From Parvibaculum sedimenti (GTDB lineage: Bacteria; Pseudomonadota; Alphaproteobacteria; Parvibaculales; Parvibaculaceae): a stretch of DNA of 64,000 nucleotides. Where the stretch lies: positions 62,001 through 126,000 of the forward strand of contig NZ_WESC01000007.1 of assembly GCF_009184905.1 (NCBI RefSeq), written 5' to 3'. The notes under the pieces were generated by a model. That model had not been told where the DNA came from and searched no databases. It saw only the letters and a program-made list of their open reading frames with translations. Made by a program: the position numbers and the translations under genes. Below, piece after piece: positions 18,194 through 28,619 of the stretch (positions are counted from its first letter, which is position 1; every line of letters begins with the position of its first letter).

Positions 18194-20443
18194 TCACGCC
18201 GCGCCAAAATCTCCGCCAAACTTGTAGCCCGACGGATAGCCCTTGGGCGGCAGGCGCCCCGCTTGCGCGCGCTGGCCGAGCCATTCCTTCAGATCGGTGA
18301 AGAGGCGCGCCCGTGCGGAGCGATCATAGACCGTCAGGCCTTCCTTCAGATGGAAGCACTTGATATCGCCAAGGCCGCCATCCTTGTACTTCTGGAGGCG
18401 CACGCCCTTGCCGCGCGTCATCTCATTGACCTCGGCAAGCGGGAAAATAAGCAGCTTTCGGTTCTCGCCCATCGCCGCAACGTGATCGCCCTTCACCACC
18501 ACGCAGGCCACCGCCTCGTCGGTGCCCGAGACATTGAGCACCTGCTTGCCCGCGCGGCGCATCGCCACCACCTCGTCTTCCGGCACGACGAATCCGTTGC
18601 CCTCATGGGAGGCGACGAGAAGCTTGCGGCCCGGCTGATGAACGAAGAGCGCCACGATCTCGCGCCCCTCCTCCATGTCGATCAACAGACGCAGCGGCTC
18701 CCCATGGCCGCGCCCGCCCGGCAGCTTGTCGGCAGTGAGCGTGAAGAAACGCCCGTCCGTCGCGAACAGGATCAGCTTGTCCGTCGTTTCGGCGTGGATG
18801 ACGAAACGTTCGTTATCGCCTTCCTTATATTTAATCTCGGTGTCGGGCCCCACATGCCCCTTCATGGAGCGTATCCAGCCCTTGGCCGAACAGACGACCG
18901 TGATCGGCTCGCGCTCGATGATCGCTTCCGGCGGCACGTAGGTCATGGCGGGCGGATTCGAGAAAGTCGAGCGGCGGCGGCCGAGTTCCGTCTTGGGGCC
19001 GAACGTCGCCCTCACATCCTTGATCTCGTCCGCAATCCTCGCCCATTGCGCGTCCTCGGACTTGAGCAGGGTCTTCAGCGCCTTCTGCTCGGCCGAGAGT
19101 TCCTTGTGCTCGGTGCGGATCTCCATTTCCTCGAGCTTGCGCAAGCTGCGCAGGCGCATGTTGAGGATCGCTTCGGCCTGATTGTCGCTGAGCTTGAACG
19201 CCTTCATCAGTTCGAGCTTGGGCTCGTCCTCCTCGCGGATGATGCGGATCACCTCATCGAGGTTGAGATAGGCGATCAGATAGCCTTCGAGCGCTTCGAG
19301 ACGTTTGGCGATCTTGTCGAGGCGGAAGGCGGAGCGGCGCTGCAGCACCACCTGACGATGATCGAGCCACGCCTTGAGCACATCGCGCAGGCTCATCACG
19401 CCAGGCACCTGTCCCGCCGAGAGCACGTTCATGTTGAGCGGGAAGCGCGTTTCGAGTTCCGTCGCGCGAAAGAGCGACTCCATCAGATGGTCGGCTTCGA
19501 CAGCTTTGCTCTTGGGCACGAGCACGACGCGGATTTCTTCCGCCGACTCGTCGCGTACGTCTTCAAGCAACGGCAGCTTCTTCGCCATCAGAAGCTCGGC
19601 GAGCTTCTCGATGAGCTTCGACTTCTGCACCTGATAGGGAATTTCCGTGACGATGATCTGCCACATGCCGCGTGGCAGCTCCTCGATCTCCCAGCGCGCG
19701 CGCACACGGAAGCCGCCGCGGCCGGTCGCATAGGCCTCCGCGATCGACTCCCGGCTTTCGACAATGATGCCGCCTGTCGGAAAGTCGGGGCCGGGGACGA
19801 ATTCGATGAGCTTCTCCGTCCGCGCATTGGGATGCTTGATGAGATAGAGCGCGGCGTCGCAAAGCTCAGCCGCATTATGCGGCGGAATGGAGGTCGCCAT
19901 GCCGACCGCAATGCCCGCCGAGCCGTTCGCCAGCAGGTTCGGGAAGGCGCCGGGCAGGACGACCGGCTCCTTCTCACTGCCGTCATAGGTTTCTCGGAAG
20001 TCGACCGTGTCCTCGTCGATGCCGTCCAGCAGCAGCGCGGCGACGTCGGTCAGCCGCGCTTCCGTGTAACGCATGGCGGCCGCGCCATCGCCGTCGACAT
20101 TGCCGAAATTACCCTGACCGTCGACCAGCTGATAGCGGACCGAGAAATCCTGCGCGAGGCGCACCAGCGCGTCATAGACCGACTGGTCGCCATGCGGGTG
20201 ATACTTACCAATGACGTCGCCGACGACGCGGGCCGACTTCTTGAAGCCCGAACCCGGATCGAGCTTCAGCTGCCGCATGGCATAGAGCACGCGGCGATGC
20301 ACCGGCTTCAAACCGTCGCGCACATCCGGCAGAGCGCGATGCATGATCGTCGAGAGCGCATAGGCGAGGTAGCGCTCTTCCAGCGCCTCGCGCAGATTGA
20401 TGATGTGTTCCGGTCCCTCGGGCGGGGGGGCGAGTTTGCTCAT
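18194..20443 (-). CDS. parC: DNA topoisomerase IV subunit A
   Basis: A 749-residue type IIA topoisomerase subunit that unlinks daughter chromosomes with ParE. The N-terminal breakage-reunion domain shows [40 protein letters not shown] and the catalytic tyrosine in [10 protein letters not shown]. The C-terminal half has the weaker ParC-type beta-propeller rather than a clear GyrA box. The length fits alphaproteobacterial ParC. It ends the minus-strand block that begins at folK/rpoZ, downstream of recO, and stops 21 bases before the bidirectional terminator. Confidence 0.95.
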   Translation of the reverse strand: MSKLAPPPEGPEHIINLREALEERYLAYALSTIMHRALPDVRDGLKPVHRRVLYAMRQLKLDPGSGFKKSARVVGDVIGKYHPHGDQSVYDALVRLAQDFSVRYQLVDGQGNFGNVDGDGAAAMRYTEARLTDVAALLLDGIDEDTVDFRETYDGSEKEPVVLPGAFPNLLANGSAGIAVGMATSIPPHNAAELCDAALYLIKHPNARTEKLIEFVPGPDFPTGGIIVESRESIAEAYATGRGGFRVRARWEIEELPRGMWQIIVTEIPYQVQKSKLIEKLAELLMAKKLPLLEDVRDESAEEIRVVLVPKSKAVEADHLMESLFRATELETRFPLNMNVLSAGQVPGVMSLRDVLKAWLDHRQVVLQRRSAFRLDKIAKRLEALEGYLIAYLNLDEVIRIIREEDEPKLELMKAFKLSDNQAEAILNMRLRSLRKLEEMEIRTEHKELSAEQKALKTLLKSEDAQWARIADEIKDVRATFGPKTELGRRRSTFSNPPAMTYVPPEAIIEREPITVVCSAKGWIRSMKGHVGPDTEIKYKEGDNERFVIHAETTDKLILFATDGRFFTLTADKLPGGRGHGEPLRLLIDMEEGREIVALFVHQPGRKLLVASHEGNGFVVPEDEVVAMRRAGKQVLNVSGTDEAVACVVVKGDHVAAMGENRKLLIFPLAEVNEMTRGKGVRLQKYKDGGLGDIKCFHLKEGLTVYDRSARARLFTDLKEWLGQRAQAGRLPPKGYPSGYKFGGDFGAA

Positions 20444-20549
20444 ATCGGACTTCCAGTCGGCTCGGCCCAGTCAGCCTGGGTCAGTCTCTTCGGGTAGGTG
20501 ATTCTCCGGCAACCCTCCCGGATTGCCACATCTGTCGCGTAAATGCAGC

Positions 20550-21290
20550 CTAGTTCGCCACCGCCCGGCTTCGGGTGAACACGCGCTCGGCAAGGCGAAT
20601 CCGCGCGTCGGGCAGATGCCGGCCATGCGGCGTGAAAAGATGCCGGTCGAGGAAATGGCCTGTGATTCGGAACCCTTCCGCCACATCGTCGGGCGTCGCG
20701 GCGCCAGCCTGCGCCCCGATCAGGAATTGGGGTAGCCGGAAGAGCCGCTCCTTGTATGGATCGCCCGCCTCCCGGCTCACGGCGCCGCCGCTGCGGGGCG
20801 AGATATAGACGAGATCGTCGCGCGAGCCGGTCGCCGCGCATTGGCCGAGGTCGAGACCGAAGCCCAACTCCTGAAGGAGTCCCAGCTCCCAGCGCACGAA
20901 AACCGCGGGCCAGATGTCGGGGTCATCCATCGTGTCGAGCAGAAGCTCGAAGCCCTCGTAAAGCGCCGGATGCGCCTCGCGTTCGGGGATGATGCCCGCC
21001 ACCGCGCAGGCCGCGCTGAGGCCCATCAGAGAGAAGGCATCTTCCATCAGCAGCCCCGCGCGCGGCTTCATCAGCTCCGCCGTATAGGTGCCGAGATGCT
21101 CGGAGAGCCTCGCCCGCCAATGTGCGGCGAGGCTGTTTCCGGCCTGTAGCGAGCTCTTGTGACGACGGCCCGCGCCGCCGCGCACAAGGCCCAAATGGCG
21201 GCCATGCTCGCGGGTGAAAAGCTCCAGGATGGCGCCCGACTCGCCATAGCTTCGCGCCGAGAGGATGATGCCCTCGTCACGCCATTCCAT
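20550..21290 (-). CDS. recO: DNA repair protein RecO
   Basis: A 246-residue recombination mediator that helps RecR load RecA on SSB-coated gaps. The N-terminal OB fold (EWRDEGIILSARSYGESGAI, LFTREHGRHLGLVRG) and the helical part with FVRWELGLLQELGFGLDL match the family. The C-terminal zinc-finger cysteines seen in some RecO proteins are reduced to a single CAATG here. It lies downstream of era in the conserved rnc-era-recO order, with a 93-base gap to era. Confidence 0.94.
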   Translation of the reverse strand: MEWRDEGIILSARSYGESGAILELFTREHGRHLGLVRGGAGRRHKSSLQAGNSLAAHWRARLSEHLGTYTAELMKPRAGLLMEDAFSLMGLSAACAVAGIIPEREAHPALYEGFELLLDTMDDPDIWPAVFVRWELGLLQELGFGLDLGQCAATGSRDDLVYISPRSGGAVSREAGDPYKERLFRLPQFLIGAQAGAATPDDVAEGFRITGHFLDRHLFTPHGRHLPDARIRLAERVFTRSRAVAN

Positions 21291-21383
21291 GGGGACAGCC
21301 TCTGTTGAAGCGGTTTCTCAACATGGGCCGATTATAACGGAAAAACGGGTGCTTGCGCGTTCTATCGAACCCTATAGCTCCAC

Positions 21384-22313
21384 TCAATCCTTCGGATAAT
21401 CGAGACCCATCTCGCGGTAACGCTCGCGGTCGTCGCCCCAGTTCTCACGCACCTTCACGAAAAGGAAGAGATGCACTTTCGTTTCCAGCATCTCTTCAAG
21501 TTCCTGGCGCGCCAGCTGGCCGACCGTCTTGATCGTCTGCCCGCCCGCACCGAGCACGATCTTCTTCTGGCTGTCGCGCTGAACGAAAATCACCTGCTGA
21601 ATGCGGATGGAGCCATCCTTCTTCTGCTCCCAGCTTTCCGTTTCGACGGTGAGTTCATAGGGCAGTTCGTCATGGACGCGCAGAAAGAGCTTCTCGCGCG
21701 TCACTTCCGCCGCGAGCGAGCGCATCGGCACGTCTGCTGTCTGATCTCCAGGATAGTGCCAGGCCCCCTTGGGCATCTGATCCGCGATATAGCGCTTGAG
21801 GTCGCTCACGCCGTCGCCGGTCAGCGCCGAGATCATGAAGGTCCGGGTGAAGAGGCCCGTCTCGTTGAGTTCGGCGGCGAGCTTCAGCAGCTTCTCGCGG
21901 CCCTTCTCGCTCGTCATGACGTCGGCCTTGTTGAGCACCAGCACGGCCTTGCGCCCCTGCTCCTTCAGCCCTTCGAGTACGCGCTGCAGATCTTCGCCGC
22001 GCTCGCGCTCGGTATCGACCATCAGGATGATGACATCGGCGTCGCCCGCACCGCCCCATGCGGCCTCGACCATCGCGCGGTCGAGCCTGCGCTTCGGCTT
22101 GAAGATACCGGGCGTGTCGACGAAGACGATCTGCGTATCGCCCTCGATCGCGATGCCGCGAATGCGGGCGCGCGTCGTCTGTACCTTGTGGGTAACGATC
22201 GCCACCTTGGAGCCGACCATGGCATTCAGAAGCGTCGACTTACCCGCATTCGGCGCGCCGATGATGGCGACAAAGCCGCACTTCGTCTCTTTGGGTTTCG
22301 CGGTATCAGTCAT
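21384..22313 (-). CDS. era: GTPase Era
   Basis: A 309-residue ribosome-assembly GTPase that binds the 3' end of 16S rRNA. The G motifs are GAPNAGKST (about 19-27), DTPGIF, and VLNKADV; the C-terminal KH domain holds VIFVQRDSQKKIVLGAGGQTIK. ATG 22313 overlaps the 3' end of rnc by eight bases, the usual coupled arrangement; an upstream ATG at 22334 is possible. Confidence 0.96.
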   Translation of the reverse strand: MTDTAKPKETKCGFVAIIGAPNAGKSTLLNAMVGSKVAIVTHKVQTTRARIRGIAIEGDTQIVFVDTPGIFKPKRRLDRAMVEAAWGGAGDADVIILMVDTERERGEDLQRVLEGLKEQGRKAVLVLNKADVMTSEKGREKLLKLAAELNETGLFTRTFMISALTGDGVSDLKRYIADQMPKGAWHYPGDQTADVPMRSLAAEVTREKLFLRVHDELPYELTVETESWEQKKDGSIRIQQVIFVQRDSQKKIVLGAGGQTIKTVGQLARQELEEMLETKVHLFLFVKVRENWGDDRERYREMGLDYPKD

Positions 22314-23028
22314 TTTCGGTCCATACACTTTCACGTATCAGCATGGCGCGCGCTGCGGCCTGCTCCGCCTGACGTTTCGAGCTTCCACTGCCCGTCTCCG
22401 CCGGCAATCCCTTCACTTCGATCTGCACCTCGAAGACGGGCGCATGATCCGGACCCGAACGGCCGATCTCCTTGTAAACGGGTACGCCGCGTCCGCGCGC
22501 TTGCGTCCATTCCTGCAGCGCCGTCTTGGCGTCGTTGCGAAGCTGCGTCGGCGTGGCGACGAAATGCGCCCATTCGGCGGCGATGAAGCGTGTCGCCGCT
22601 TCGAGCCCGCCATCGAGATAAAGCGCCGCGATCACCGCCTCGCAGGCATCCGCCAGAATCGCCGCCTTCTGGCGTCCGCCAGCCCGCTCTTCGCCGGGTC
22701 CAAGCGCCAGATGCGCACCAAGGCCGACACGCTCCGCAACAGCGGCGCAGGCTTCCTTGCGGACCAGCGCATTATAGCGCACCGCAAGCTCGCCCTCATC
22801 GGCCTTGGGATATTCGCGTAGCAGCCATTCGGCAACGGCAAGCCCAAGCACACGGTCGCCCAGAAATTCGAGCCGCTGGTTACTGAACAAGGCCGGAGAC
22901 TGTGTCCCCGTCAACGCGCTCGGATGACTGAGCGCCAGATCGAGAAGCGACTTGTCGGCGAACACATGACCGAGCCGCGCTTCCAGCGCACGGCTCTTGT
23001 TGCGGCGGTCCCTGCTCAATCGACCCAC
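22306..23028 (-). CDS. rnc: Ribonuclease III
   Basis: A 240-residue double-strand-specific endoribonuclease for rRNA and mRNA maturation. The catalytic signature QRLEFLGDRVLGLAVAEWLL and the second acidic patch LADACEAVIAALYLDGG are intact, and the C-terminal dsRNA-binding domain covers KTALQEWTQARG to SSKRQAEQAAARAML. It begins at GTG 23028, inside the last codons of lepB (13-base overlap), and overlaps era at its end, so lepB-rnc-era are translationally coupled. Confidence 0.96.
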   Translation of the reverse strand: MGRLSRDRRNKSRALEARLGHVFADKSLLDLALSHPSALTGTQSPALFSNQRLEFLGDRVLGLAVAEWLLREYPKADEGELAVRYNALVRKEACAAVAERVGLGAHLALGPGEERAGGRQKAAILADACEAVIAALYLDGGLEAATRFIAAEWAHFVATPTQLRNDAKTALQEWTQARGRGVPVYKEIGRSGPDHAPVFEVQIEVKGLPAETGSGSSKRQAEQAAARAMLIRESVWTEND

Positions 23029-23777
23029 TTGAAAATGCGGTTCCAGCGGATTGATGACGGCCAGTTCCAGATTTCCCAGAAATGGGCGCTGCCATCGGTC
23101 GAGAAGAAAATGATCTGTGCCTTGCCGACGAGATTTTCGAAGGGCACGTAGCCGACGACACTCGGAACGCGGCTATCGGCCGAGTTGTCGCGATTGTCGC
23201 CCATCATGAAATAGTGTCCCGGCGGCACGACATAGACGCCGGTATTGTCCGTCACGCTCTCCTCGATCAGGTCGAGCGTCGTGTAGGAAACGCCATTGGG
23301 CAGCGTTTCGCGGTATTGCGGGATGCGCTGCACGTTCCCGAGATTGTCACGCGCCACGAAGTCCTCGACGCGCACACGCGGAACCGGCTTGTCGTTCAGA
23401 TAGAGAACGCCATGCTTCATCTGGACCGTGTCGCCCGGAAGGCCGATCAGCCGCTTGATGAAGTCGGTGCGATTGTCGGTCGGCTTCTTGAACACCACCA
23501 CATCGCCACGGGCCGGCTGGCGGGCGAAAATACGTCCGTCGAAAAGCGGCGGGCTGAAGGGCAGCGAGTGCTTGGAGTAGCCGTAGCTGTATTTCGAGAC
23601 AAAGAGATAGTCGCCGATGAGCAGCGTCGGCACCATCGAGCTCGACGGGATATTGAACGGCTGGAACAGAAGTGCGCGAATGACGAGCGCAATCAGCAGC
23701 GCATAGCCAATCGTCCGCGCGTTCTCCCCAACGGAGCTCGTTCCGGCCTTCTTGATATTGTCAGTCATCGTCATCAT
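23016..23777 (-). CDS. lepB: Signal peptidase I
   Basis: A 253-residue inner-membrane serine protease that cleaves signal peptides of exported proteins. One N-terminal membrane segment (about 22-38) is followed by the catalytic serine in PSSSMVPTLLIGD (Ser47) and the general-base lysine in FIKRLIGLPGD (Lys108); YFMMGDNRDNSADSR is the family box D/E. ATG 23777 or the next ATG (23774) is supported by AGGAG just upstream. It starts the lepB-rnc-era overlap group. Confidence 0.95.
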   Translation of the reverse strand: MMTMTDNIKKAGTSSVGENARTIGYALLIALVIRALLFQPFNIPSSSMVPTLLIGDYLFVSKYSYGYSKHSLPFSPPLFDGRIFARQPARGDVVVFKKPTDNRTDFIKRLIGLPGDTVQMKHGVLYLNDKPVPRVRVEDFVARDNLGNVQRIPQYRETLPNGVSYTTLDLIEESVTDNTGVYVVPPGHYFMMGDNRDNSADSRVPSVVGYVPFENLVGKAQIIFFSTDGSAHFWEIWNWPSSIRWNRIFKWVD

Positions 23778-23871
23778 CGAGCTCCTGGCGCCCCGCCTGC
23801 CCCGCAGGCCGTCCCGACAAGGGACGGCGGACCATATCACACCGTCGCGGACGGCCAACCGTCTCCGGGCT

Positions 23872-24294
23872 TCAACCTTGCCCTTCGGCCAAATTGCGGG
23901 CCGGAATGGCCGAAATTATGACGAAAGCCTGGGCGAGAGGAAAATCGTCGGTAATCGTAATGTGGATAACGGCCTCCATCCCCGCCGGGGTGAGGCTCTC
24001 GAGGCGCTCCGCCGCTCCTCCGGTCAACGCCATGGTCGGTTGCCCACCCCGAAGGTTAACCACACCCATGTCACGCCAGAACACGCCCCGGTTGACCCCG
24101 GTGCCGAGCGCCTTGGCGCAGGCTTCCTTTGCCGCGAAGCGCTTGGCGTAGGAAGCGGCCCTGTTACGGCGGCGGTCCGATTTCTGCCGTTCAATATCGG
24201 TGAAAATGCGTCGGACGAAGCGGTCGCCAAAGCGTTCGAGCGTTTTCTCCACGCGACGAATGTCGATCATGTCATTGCCAATGCCGATGATCAT
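23872..24294 (-). CDS. acpS: Holo-[acyl-carrier-protein] synthase
   Basis: A 140-residue phosphopantetheinyl transferase that activates acyl carrier protein. The magnesium-binding aspartate in [14 protein letters not shown] (Asp8) and the glutamate in [15 protein letters not shown] are present, and length is normal. Its ATG overlaps the pdxJ stop by four bases (ATGA), so the two are coupled, the common pdxJ-acpS order. A 94-base gap separates it from lepB. Confidence 0.95.
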   Translation of the reverse strand: MIIGIGNDMIDIRRVEKTLERFGDRFVRRIFTDIERQKSDRRRNRAASYAKRFAAKEACAKALGTGVNRGVFWRDMGVVNLRGGQPTMALTGGAAERLESLTPAGMEAVIHITITDDFPLAQAFVIISAIPARNLAEGQG

Positions 24295-25049
24295 GCGACC
24301 TGCGCTCCGGCGCGAGCCTGATCCATCAACTCGCGCATATGCTTGATCGTCGAGTCGAGCCCGCCGAAGATCGCCTCCCCGATAAGGAAATGACCGATAT
24401 TGAGCTCGGCCACCTGCGGCAGCGCGGCCACCGGCTTCACATTGCCGAAGGTGAGCCCGTGGCCCGCATGAATTTCGAGGTCGAGCTCGGCCCCTTCCCG
24501 CGCCGCCCTGGTAAGCCGCGCAAGCTCCTCGGCATGCGCCGTGCCCGTCGTGTCGCAATAGGCGCCTGTATGCAGCTCCACCACCGGAGCACCGAGCGCG
24601 CGGGCCGCTTCGAGCTGCCGGCTATCGGGATTGATGAAGAGCGAAACCCGAATGCCGGCGTCGCCGAGGCGCCGGATGATGGGCGCAAGATTCTGCCGCT
24701 GGCCTGCGGCGTCGAGCCCGCCTTCCGTCGTCACCTCTTCACGCCGCTCCGGCACGATGCAGCAGGCGTGGGGACGATGGCGCAAGGCGATCTCGAGCAT
24801 CTCTTCGGTCGCGGCCATTTCGAGATTGAGCGGCAGGCCGATTTCCTTCATCAGCTTGTCGATATCCTCGTCGCGAATATGGCGTCGATCTTCGCGCAGA
24901 TGAGCAGTGATCCCGTCCGCGCCCGCCGCCGCAGCTGCATGGGCCGCGCGCACCGGATCTGGATGATCGCCGCCACGGGCATTCCGGATTGTCGCGACGT
25001 GGTCGATATTCACACCGAGGCGCAGACGCGCCGTCTTTGTCCCGCTCAT
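24291..25049 (-). CDS. pdxJ: Pyridoxine 5'-phosphate synthase
   Basis: A 252-residue TIM barrel that closes the pyridine ring of vitamin B6 from 1-deoxyxylulose 5-phosphate and 3-amino-2-oxopropyl phosphate. [17 protein letters not shown] at the start, [23 protein letters not shown], and [10 protein letters not shown] are all family motifs. It shares four bases with acpS and follows the DUF2062 gene by 21 bases. Confidence 0.96.
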   Translation of the reverse strand: MSGTKTARLRLGVNIDHVATIRNARGGDHPDPVRAAHAAAAAGADGITAHLREDRRHIRDEDIDKLMKEIGLPLNLEMAATEEMLEIALRHRPHACCIVPERREEVTTEGGLDAAGQRQNLAPIIRRLGDAGIRVSLFINPDSRQLEAARALGAPVVELHTGAYCDTTGTAHAEELARLTRAAREGAELDLEIHAGHGLTFGNVKPVAALPQVAELNIGHFLIGEAIFGGLDSTIKHMRELMDQARAGAQVA

Positions 25050-25070
25050 GCCTCGAAACTCCCGCGTGCC

Positions 25071-25658
25071 TTATTCCTGCTCGTCATTCTCGTCGTTCAT
25101 CGCATCCCGCTCGGTCATGCGGGCGAGGACACGGGCCTCCAGCTGCTCACGACGGCGAAGCTGATAGGCCGCGACCGCCGTTTTCACGATGAAATATGTC
25201 ACGACCGCGCCCGCAATGCCGAGCGGCAAGGAACCCACGGCCATCGGCACAAGCACCGGCAGGATCATGTCGAAAGCCTTGTGGCTCATCAAAAGCTCGG
25301 AGAAGTTCACATGAGTCCGGCCCGACATTCCGAGGATCCAGTTGCCCACATCATAGGTCGCGATCCAGATCGGCGGATAGCTCAGCGGATTGCCGACAAG
25401 CGTTCCGAAGGCAGCCGCAATGAGATTACCGCGGAGCACCCAGGCGATCACGATCGCTGACATGATGTGGAAGCCGAGGAACGGCGTAAAGGCTGTGAAG
25501 GCGCCTGCCGCCACCCCAATGGCAATCGTGTGCGGCGATCCAGTCAGCCGCCAGACGCGCCGCCAGATATATTGGCTCGCACGAATCCAGCCGATGCGGG
25601 GCCAGAGCGACTCTCGCAGCTTTTGCAGCGGGTGAAGTTCGACCCTACGCCGGAACAC
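25071..25658 (-). CDS. DUF2062 membrane protein
   Basis: A 195-residue membrane protein of the DUF2062 family. The conserved block GSPHTIAIGVAAGAFTAFTP, GFHIMSAIVIAWVLRGN and GTLVGNPLSYPPIW, followed by a C-terminal helix and a charged tail, is diagnostic. Function is unknown. It starts at GTG 25658, only ten bases after the pyrE stop, so it is part of the pyrE-DUF2062-pdxJ-acpS transcript. This position is conserved in many alphaproteobacteria. Confidence 0.9.
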   Translation of the reverse strand: MFRRRVELHPLQKLRESLWPRIGWIRASQYIWRRVWRLTGSPHTIAIGVAAGAFTAFTPFLGFHIMSAIVIAWVLRGNLIAAAFGTLVGNPLSYPPIWIATYDVGNWILGMSGRTHVNFSELLMSHKAFDMILPVLVPMAVGSLPLGIAGAVVTYFIVKTAVAAYQLRRREQLEARVLARMTERDAMNDENDEQE

Positions 25659-25668
25659 CGATCAATCC

Positions 25669-26253
25669 TTACTTGAGACCTCGGCTGCCCGGTTTCGTCG
25701 CCGGGATCTTCGCAAGTTCCGGCGGAAGCTTGTCCGCCGGATAGGCCGGCACGTCGATCTGCGCAAGCGAGATGAGTTTGACGCCGACTTTGGCCTTGCC
25801 GCCGGAGCGGTCGATCAGACAGGCCGCCGCGACGACGCGGGCGCCCGTCTTTCGGATCGCGGCGATGCATTCGCGCGAGGAAAGGCCCGTCGTCACGATA
25901 TCTTCGACCATCAGGACATTCATGCCCTTCTTGAGTTCGAAGCCGCGCCGCACTGCGAACTCACCGTTCTCACGCTCGACATACATGGCGGGTACGCCGA
26001 GATGCCGCGCCGTTTCGTAACCGGGAATGATGCCACCGACCGCGGGCGAGACGATCGCGTCGATCGGCTTGTCGATCTCGTCGCGGACCTTGGCCGCCAG
26101 CGCCTTGCAGAGCTTGGAGGTGCGCTTCGGGTTCATGAAGACGCGCGCCTTCTGCAGGAAGAGCGGGCTGTGCAGCCCCGACGAAAGAATGAAGTGCCCA
26201 CGCAGCAGCGCACCCGATTTCTCGAATTCCTTGAGAACTTTTGCCTCTTTCAT
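25669..26253 (-). CDS. pyrE: Orotate phosphoribosyltransferase
   Basis: A 194-residue enzyme of pyrimidine synthesis that makes OMP from orotate and PRPP. The PRPP motif is [18 protein letters not shown], with [17 protein letters not shown] at the N-terminal side and [18 protein letters not shown] between. ATG 26253 has GGGGAG five bases upstream; the ATG 12 bases earlier overlaps that site and is less likely. The gene lies downstream of rsh with an 80-base gap. Confidence 0.95.
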   Translation of the reverse strand: MKEAKVLKEFEKSGALLRGHFILSSGLHSPLFLQKARVFMNPKRTSKLCKALAAKVRDEIDKPIDAIVSPAVGGIIPGYETARHLGVPAMYVERENGEFAVRRGFELKKGMNVLMVEDIVTTGLSSRECIAAIRKTGARVVAAACLIDRSGGKAKVGVKLISLAQIDVPAYPADKLPPELAKIPATKPGSRGLK

Positions 26254-26333
26254 GGCGCTCCCCATTTTTTTGCCGCTACGGGATAGCAGATTTCTACTGC
26301 GATGACCCGGAAATTAAATGACACATCCGCCGC

Positions 26334-28484
26334 TCAGCGGCGCGGTCTGGAAACCTTGCTTACCGCCGACAACCCGTTCAGCGCCGCCATGATCCGCGTC
26401 AGATGCTTGAAGTCGCGCACTTCGAGATCGACCTGCATGTCATAAAAGTCCGCATCCCGCTGGGTCATCGAGAGGTTTGTAATATTGCTGCCATAATCCG
26501 CGATCAGCGAGGTGATATGGCCGAGCGAGCCCACCTCGTTGCGCGCCGTGATCATGAGCCGCGCCGGGAAAACCTGCGGATGCTCGGCGTCGATGTCCCA
26601 TTTCACGTCAAGCCAGCGCGTCAGGTCGCCGTCGAACTCCTCCAGCGCCGGCGAGTCGATCGGATAGATCGTGATGCCCTTGCCCGGCGTGACGATGCCG
26701 ACGATGCGCTCGCCCGGCAGCGGAAAGCTGTTCGGCGCCATACTGATCGCGAGACCAGAGCCACGCCCGGTGAGCCGCACCACAGCGCGTTCATCGCCGG
26801 TGCCAATGCCCTTTACGGACTTGCGCTTCGTGCCCTTCTTTACCGGCAATTCGGGATAGACGGCTTCGAGCACCTGCTCGCCGGTGATTTCGCCCGCACC
26901 TACGGAAGCCAGAAGATCGTCAACATCCTCCTGATGCAGGGCACCCGCCGCACGCTGCAGAATGACATCGCTCATTTCCTTGGCCGCCGCGTCGAACACA
27001 CCCTTGAGGATTTGCCGCCCGAGGCGTCCGAACTCGGCAAGCTTCACCTGACGGATGGAGCGGCGGATGGCGGAGCGCGCCTTGCCTGTCGCAACAAAGG
27101 CTTCCCAGGCAGGCGACGGGCGCTGCGCCTGCGAGCGAATGATTTCGACTTCATCGCCGTTCTGCAAGACGCTGCGCAGCGGCATGTGGCGGCCGTTGAT
27201 CTTGCAGCCCACGCAACTGTCGCCGACATCGGTATGCACCGCATAGGCGAAGTCGATGGGCGTCGCGCCACGCGGCAGCGTGATGAGAAGGCCCTTCGGC
27301 GTGAAGCAGAAAACCTGATCCGAAAACATCTGAAGCTTTGTGTGCTCCAGAAATTCCTCAGGCGTACTGCCATGCTCCAGCATTTCGATGAGCTGACGCA
27401 ACCATCGGAAGGTGCTGGCGAATTCCGCCGACTTTTCGGCCCCGCCTGCGCCTTCCTTGTAAAGCCAATGGGCGGCGATACCGAGTTCGGCCAGCTCGTG
27501 CATCTTGTGCGTACGGATCTGCACTTCGACGCGCTTCTGCTCCGGCCCGATCATGGTCGTGTGGATGGAGCGATAGCCGTTGTTCTTCGGCGTCGAGATG
27601 TAATCCTTGAAACGTCCCGGAACCATCGGCCAGTTCGTGTGCAGAATGCCGAGCGCGCGATAGCAGTCGGCCACATCGTCAACGATGACGCGGAATCCGA
27701 AAATGTCGGAAAGCTGCTCGAGCGAAATGGCGCGGCGCTCCATCTTGCGCCAGACCGAATAGGCGCGCTTCTGCCGCCCGTCCACTTCGCAGGCAAGCCC
27801 CGCTTCCTGCAACTTGGCCTGCAGGTTGCTCGCGATGCGCTCTACGATGTTGCCGCTCGCGACACTGAATTCGTTCAGCCGCTTCATCAGCGTTTCGCGG
27901 GCTTCCGGGTTCAGCTCCTTGAACGCCAGATCTTCCAGCTCTTCGCGGATCTCCTGGATGCCCATGCGGCCCGCGAGCGGCGCGTAGATGTCCATCGTCT
28001 CCTGCGCGATGCGCGCCCGCTTCTCGGGCGAGGAGATGTATTGCAGCGTCCGCATGTTGTGCAGGCGGTCTGCAAGCTTCACCAGAAGCACGCGAATGTC
28101 GTTCGACATGGCGAGCAGGAACTTGCGGAAGTTTTCCGCCTGCTTGGAATGTTCGGACGTCAGCTCGATGCGGGTGAGCTTCGTCACGCCATCGACAAGA
28201 TTGGCAACTTCCGCGCCGAAGAGCTTGGTCAGCTCTTCCATCGTCGAGCCGGTATCCTCGATTGTGTCGTGGAGGATTGCGGTGACGATCGTCGCAGTAT
28301 CGAGCTTGAGATCGGTCAGAATGCCGGCGACTTCGATGGGATGCGAGAAGTAGGGGTCGCCCGAGGCGCGCTTCTGGCTGCCATGCTGCTTCATGGCATA
28401 GACATAGGCGCGGTTGATCAGGGCCTCGTCCGCTTTGGGATCGTAGCCGAGTATCCGATCGACCAACTCATACTGACGCAGCAT
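26334..28484 (-). CDS. rsh: Bifunctional (p)ppGpp synthetase/hydrolase
   Basis: A 716-residue Rel/Spo enzyme. The N-terminal HD hydrolase domain carries HDTIEDT and KLADRLHNMRTL; the synthetase domain has GRFKDYISTPKNNGYRSIHT, where the RFKD loop marks the bifunctional type. The C-terminal half holds a TGS domain (CFTPKGLLITLPRGATPIDFAYAVHT) and an ACT domain at the end. This is the only such enzyme in the window and, as usual in alphaproteobacteria, probably the only long RSH. ATG 28484 fits the MLRQYELVDRILGY start. It lies downstream of rpoZ, separated by an intrinsic terminator. Confidence 0.96.
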   Translation of the reverse strand: MLRQYELVDRILGYDPKADEALINRAYVYAMKQHGSQKRASGDPYFSHPIEVAGILTDLKLDTATIVTAILHDTIEDTGSTMEELTKLFGAEVANLVDGVTKLTRIELTSEHSKQAENFRKFLLAMSNDIRVLLVKLADRLHNMRTLQYISSPEKRARIAQETMDIYAPLAGRMGIQEIREELEDLAFKELNPEARETLMKRLNEFSVASGNIVERIASNLQAKLQEAGLACEVDGRQKRAYSVWRKMERRAISLEQLSDIFGFRVIVDDVADCYRALGILHTNWPMVPGRFKDYISTPKNNGYRSIHTTMIGPEQKRVEVQIRTHKMHELAELGIAAHWLYKEGAGGAEKSAEFASTFRWLRQLIEMLEHGSTPEEFLEHTKLQMFSDQVFCFTPKGLLITLPRGATPIDFAYAVHTDVGDSCVGCKINGRHMPLRSVLQNGDEVEIIRSQAQRPSPAWEAFVATGKARSAIRRSIRQVKLAEFGRLGRQILKGVFDAAAKEMSDVILQRAAGALHQEDVDDLLASVGAGEITGEQVLEAVYPELPVKKGTKRKSVKGIGTGDERAVVRLTGRGSGLAISMAPNSFPLPGERIVGIVTPGKGITIYPIDSPALEEFDGDLTRWLDVKWDIDAEHPQVFPARLMITARNEVGSLGHITSLIADYGSNITNLSMTQRDADFYDMQVDLEVRDFKHLTRIMAALNGLSAVSKVSRPRR

Positions 28485-28528
28485 TCTCGACCCTGCCTGC
28501 CTCCGTTCAATTTCGCCCGAACAACTCA

Positions 28529-28569
28529 AAACAAAAGCGCCGCCCTTACCTTCCGGCCGGGGCGGCGCT
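28529..28569 (-). terminator. Intrinsic terminator between rpoZ and rsh
   Basis: A perfect 10-base stem (28536-28545 against 28560-28569) with a 14-base loop. On the minus strand it is followed by TTTGTTTTGAG. It lies after the rpoZ stop (28620) and 45 bases before the rsh start, so it should limit how much rpoZ transcription reaches rsh. Confidence 0.78.
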
Positions 28570-28619
28570 CTAAACCGATTAACGCACGGGAGCGGAAATC
28601 ATCTCCGCCTTGCGGTCGC

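Noticed and set aside
18263-20497. A 744-codon open frame on the plus strand opposite parC
   Set aside because: It is the antisense shadow of a clearly conserved gene in high-GC DNA, with no family motif and a His/Arg/Leu-rich composition typical of such mirrors.
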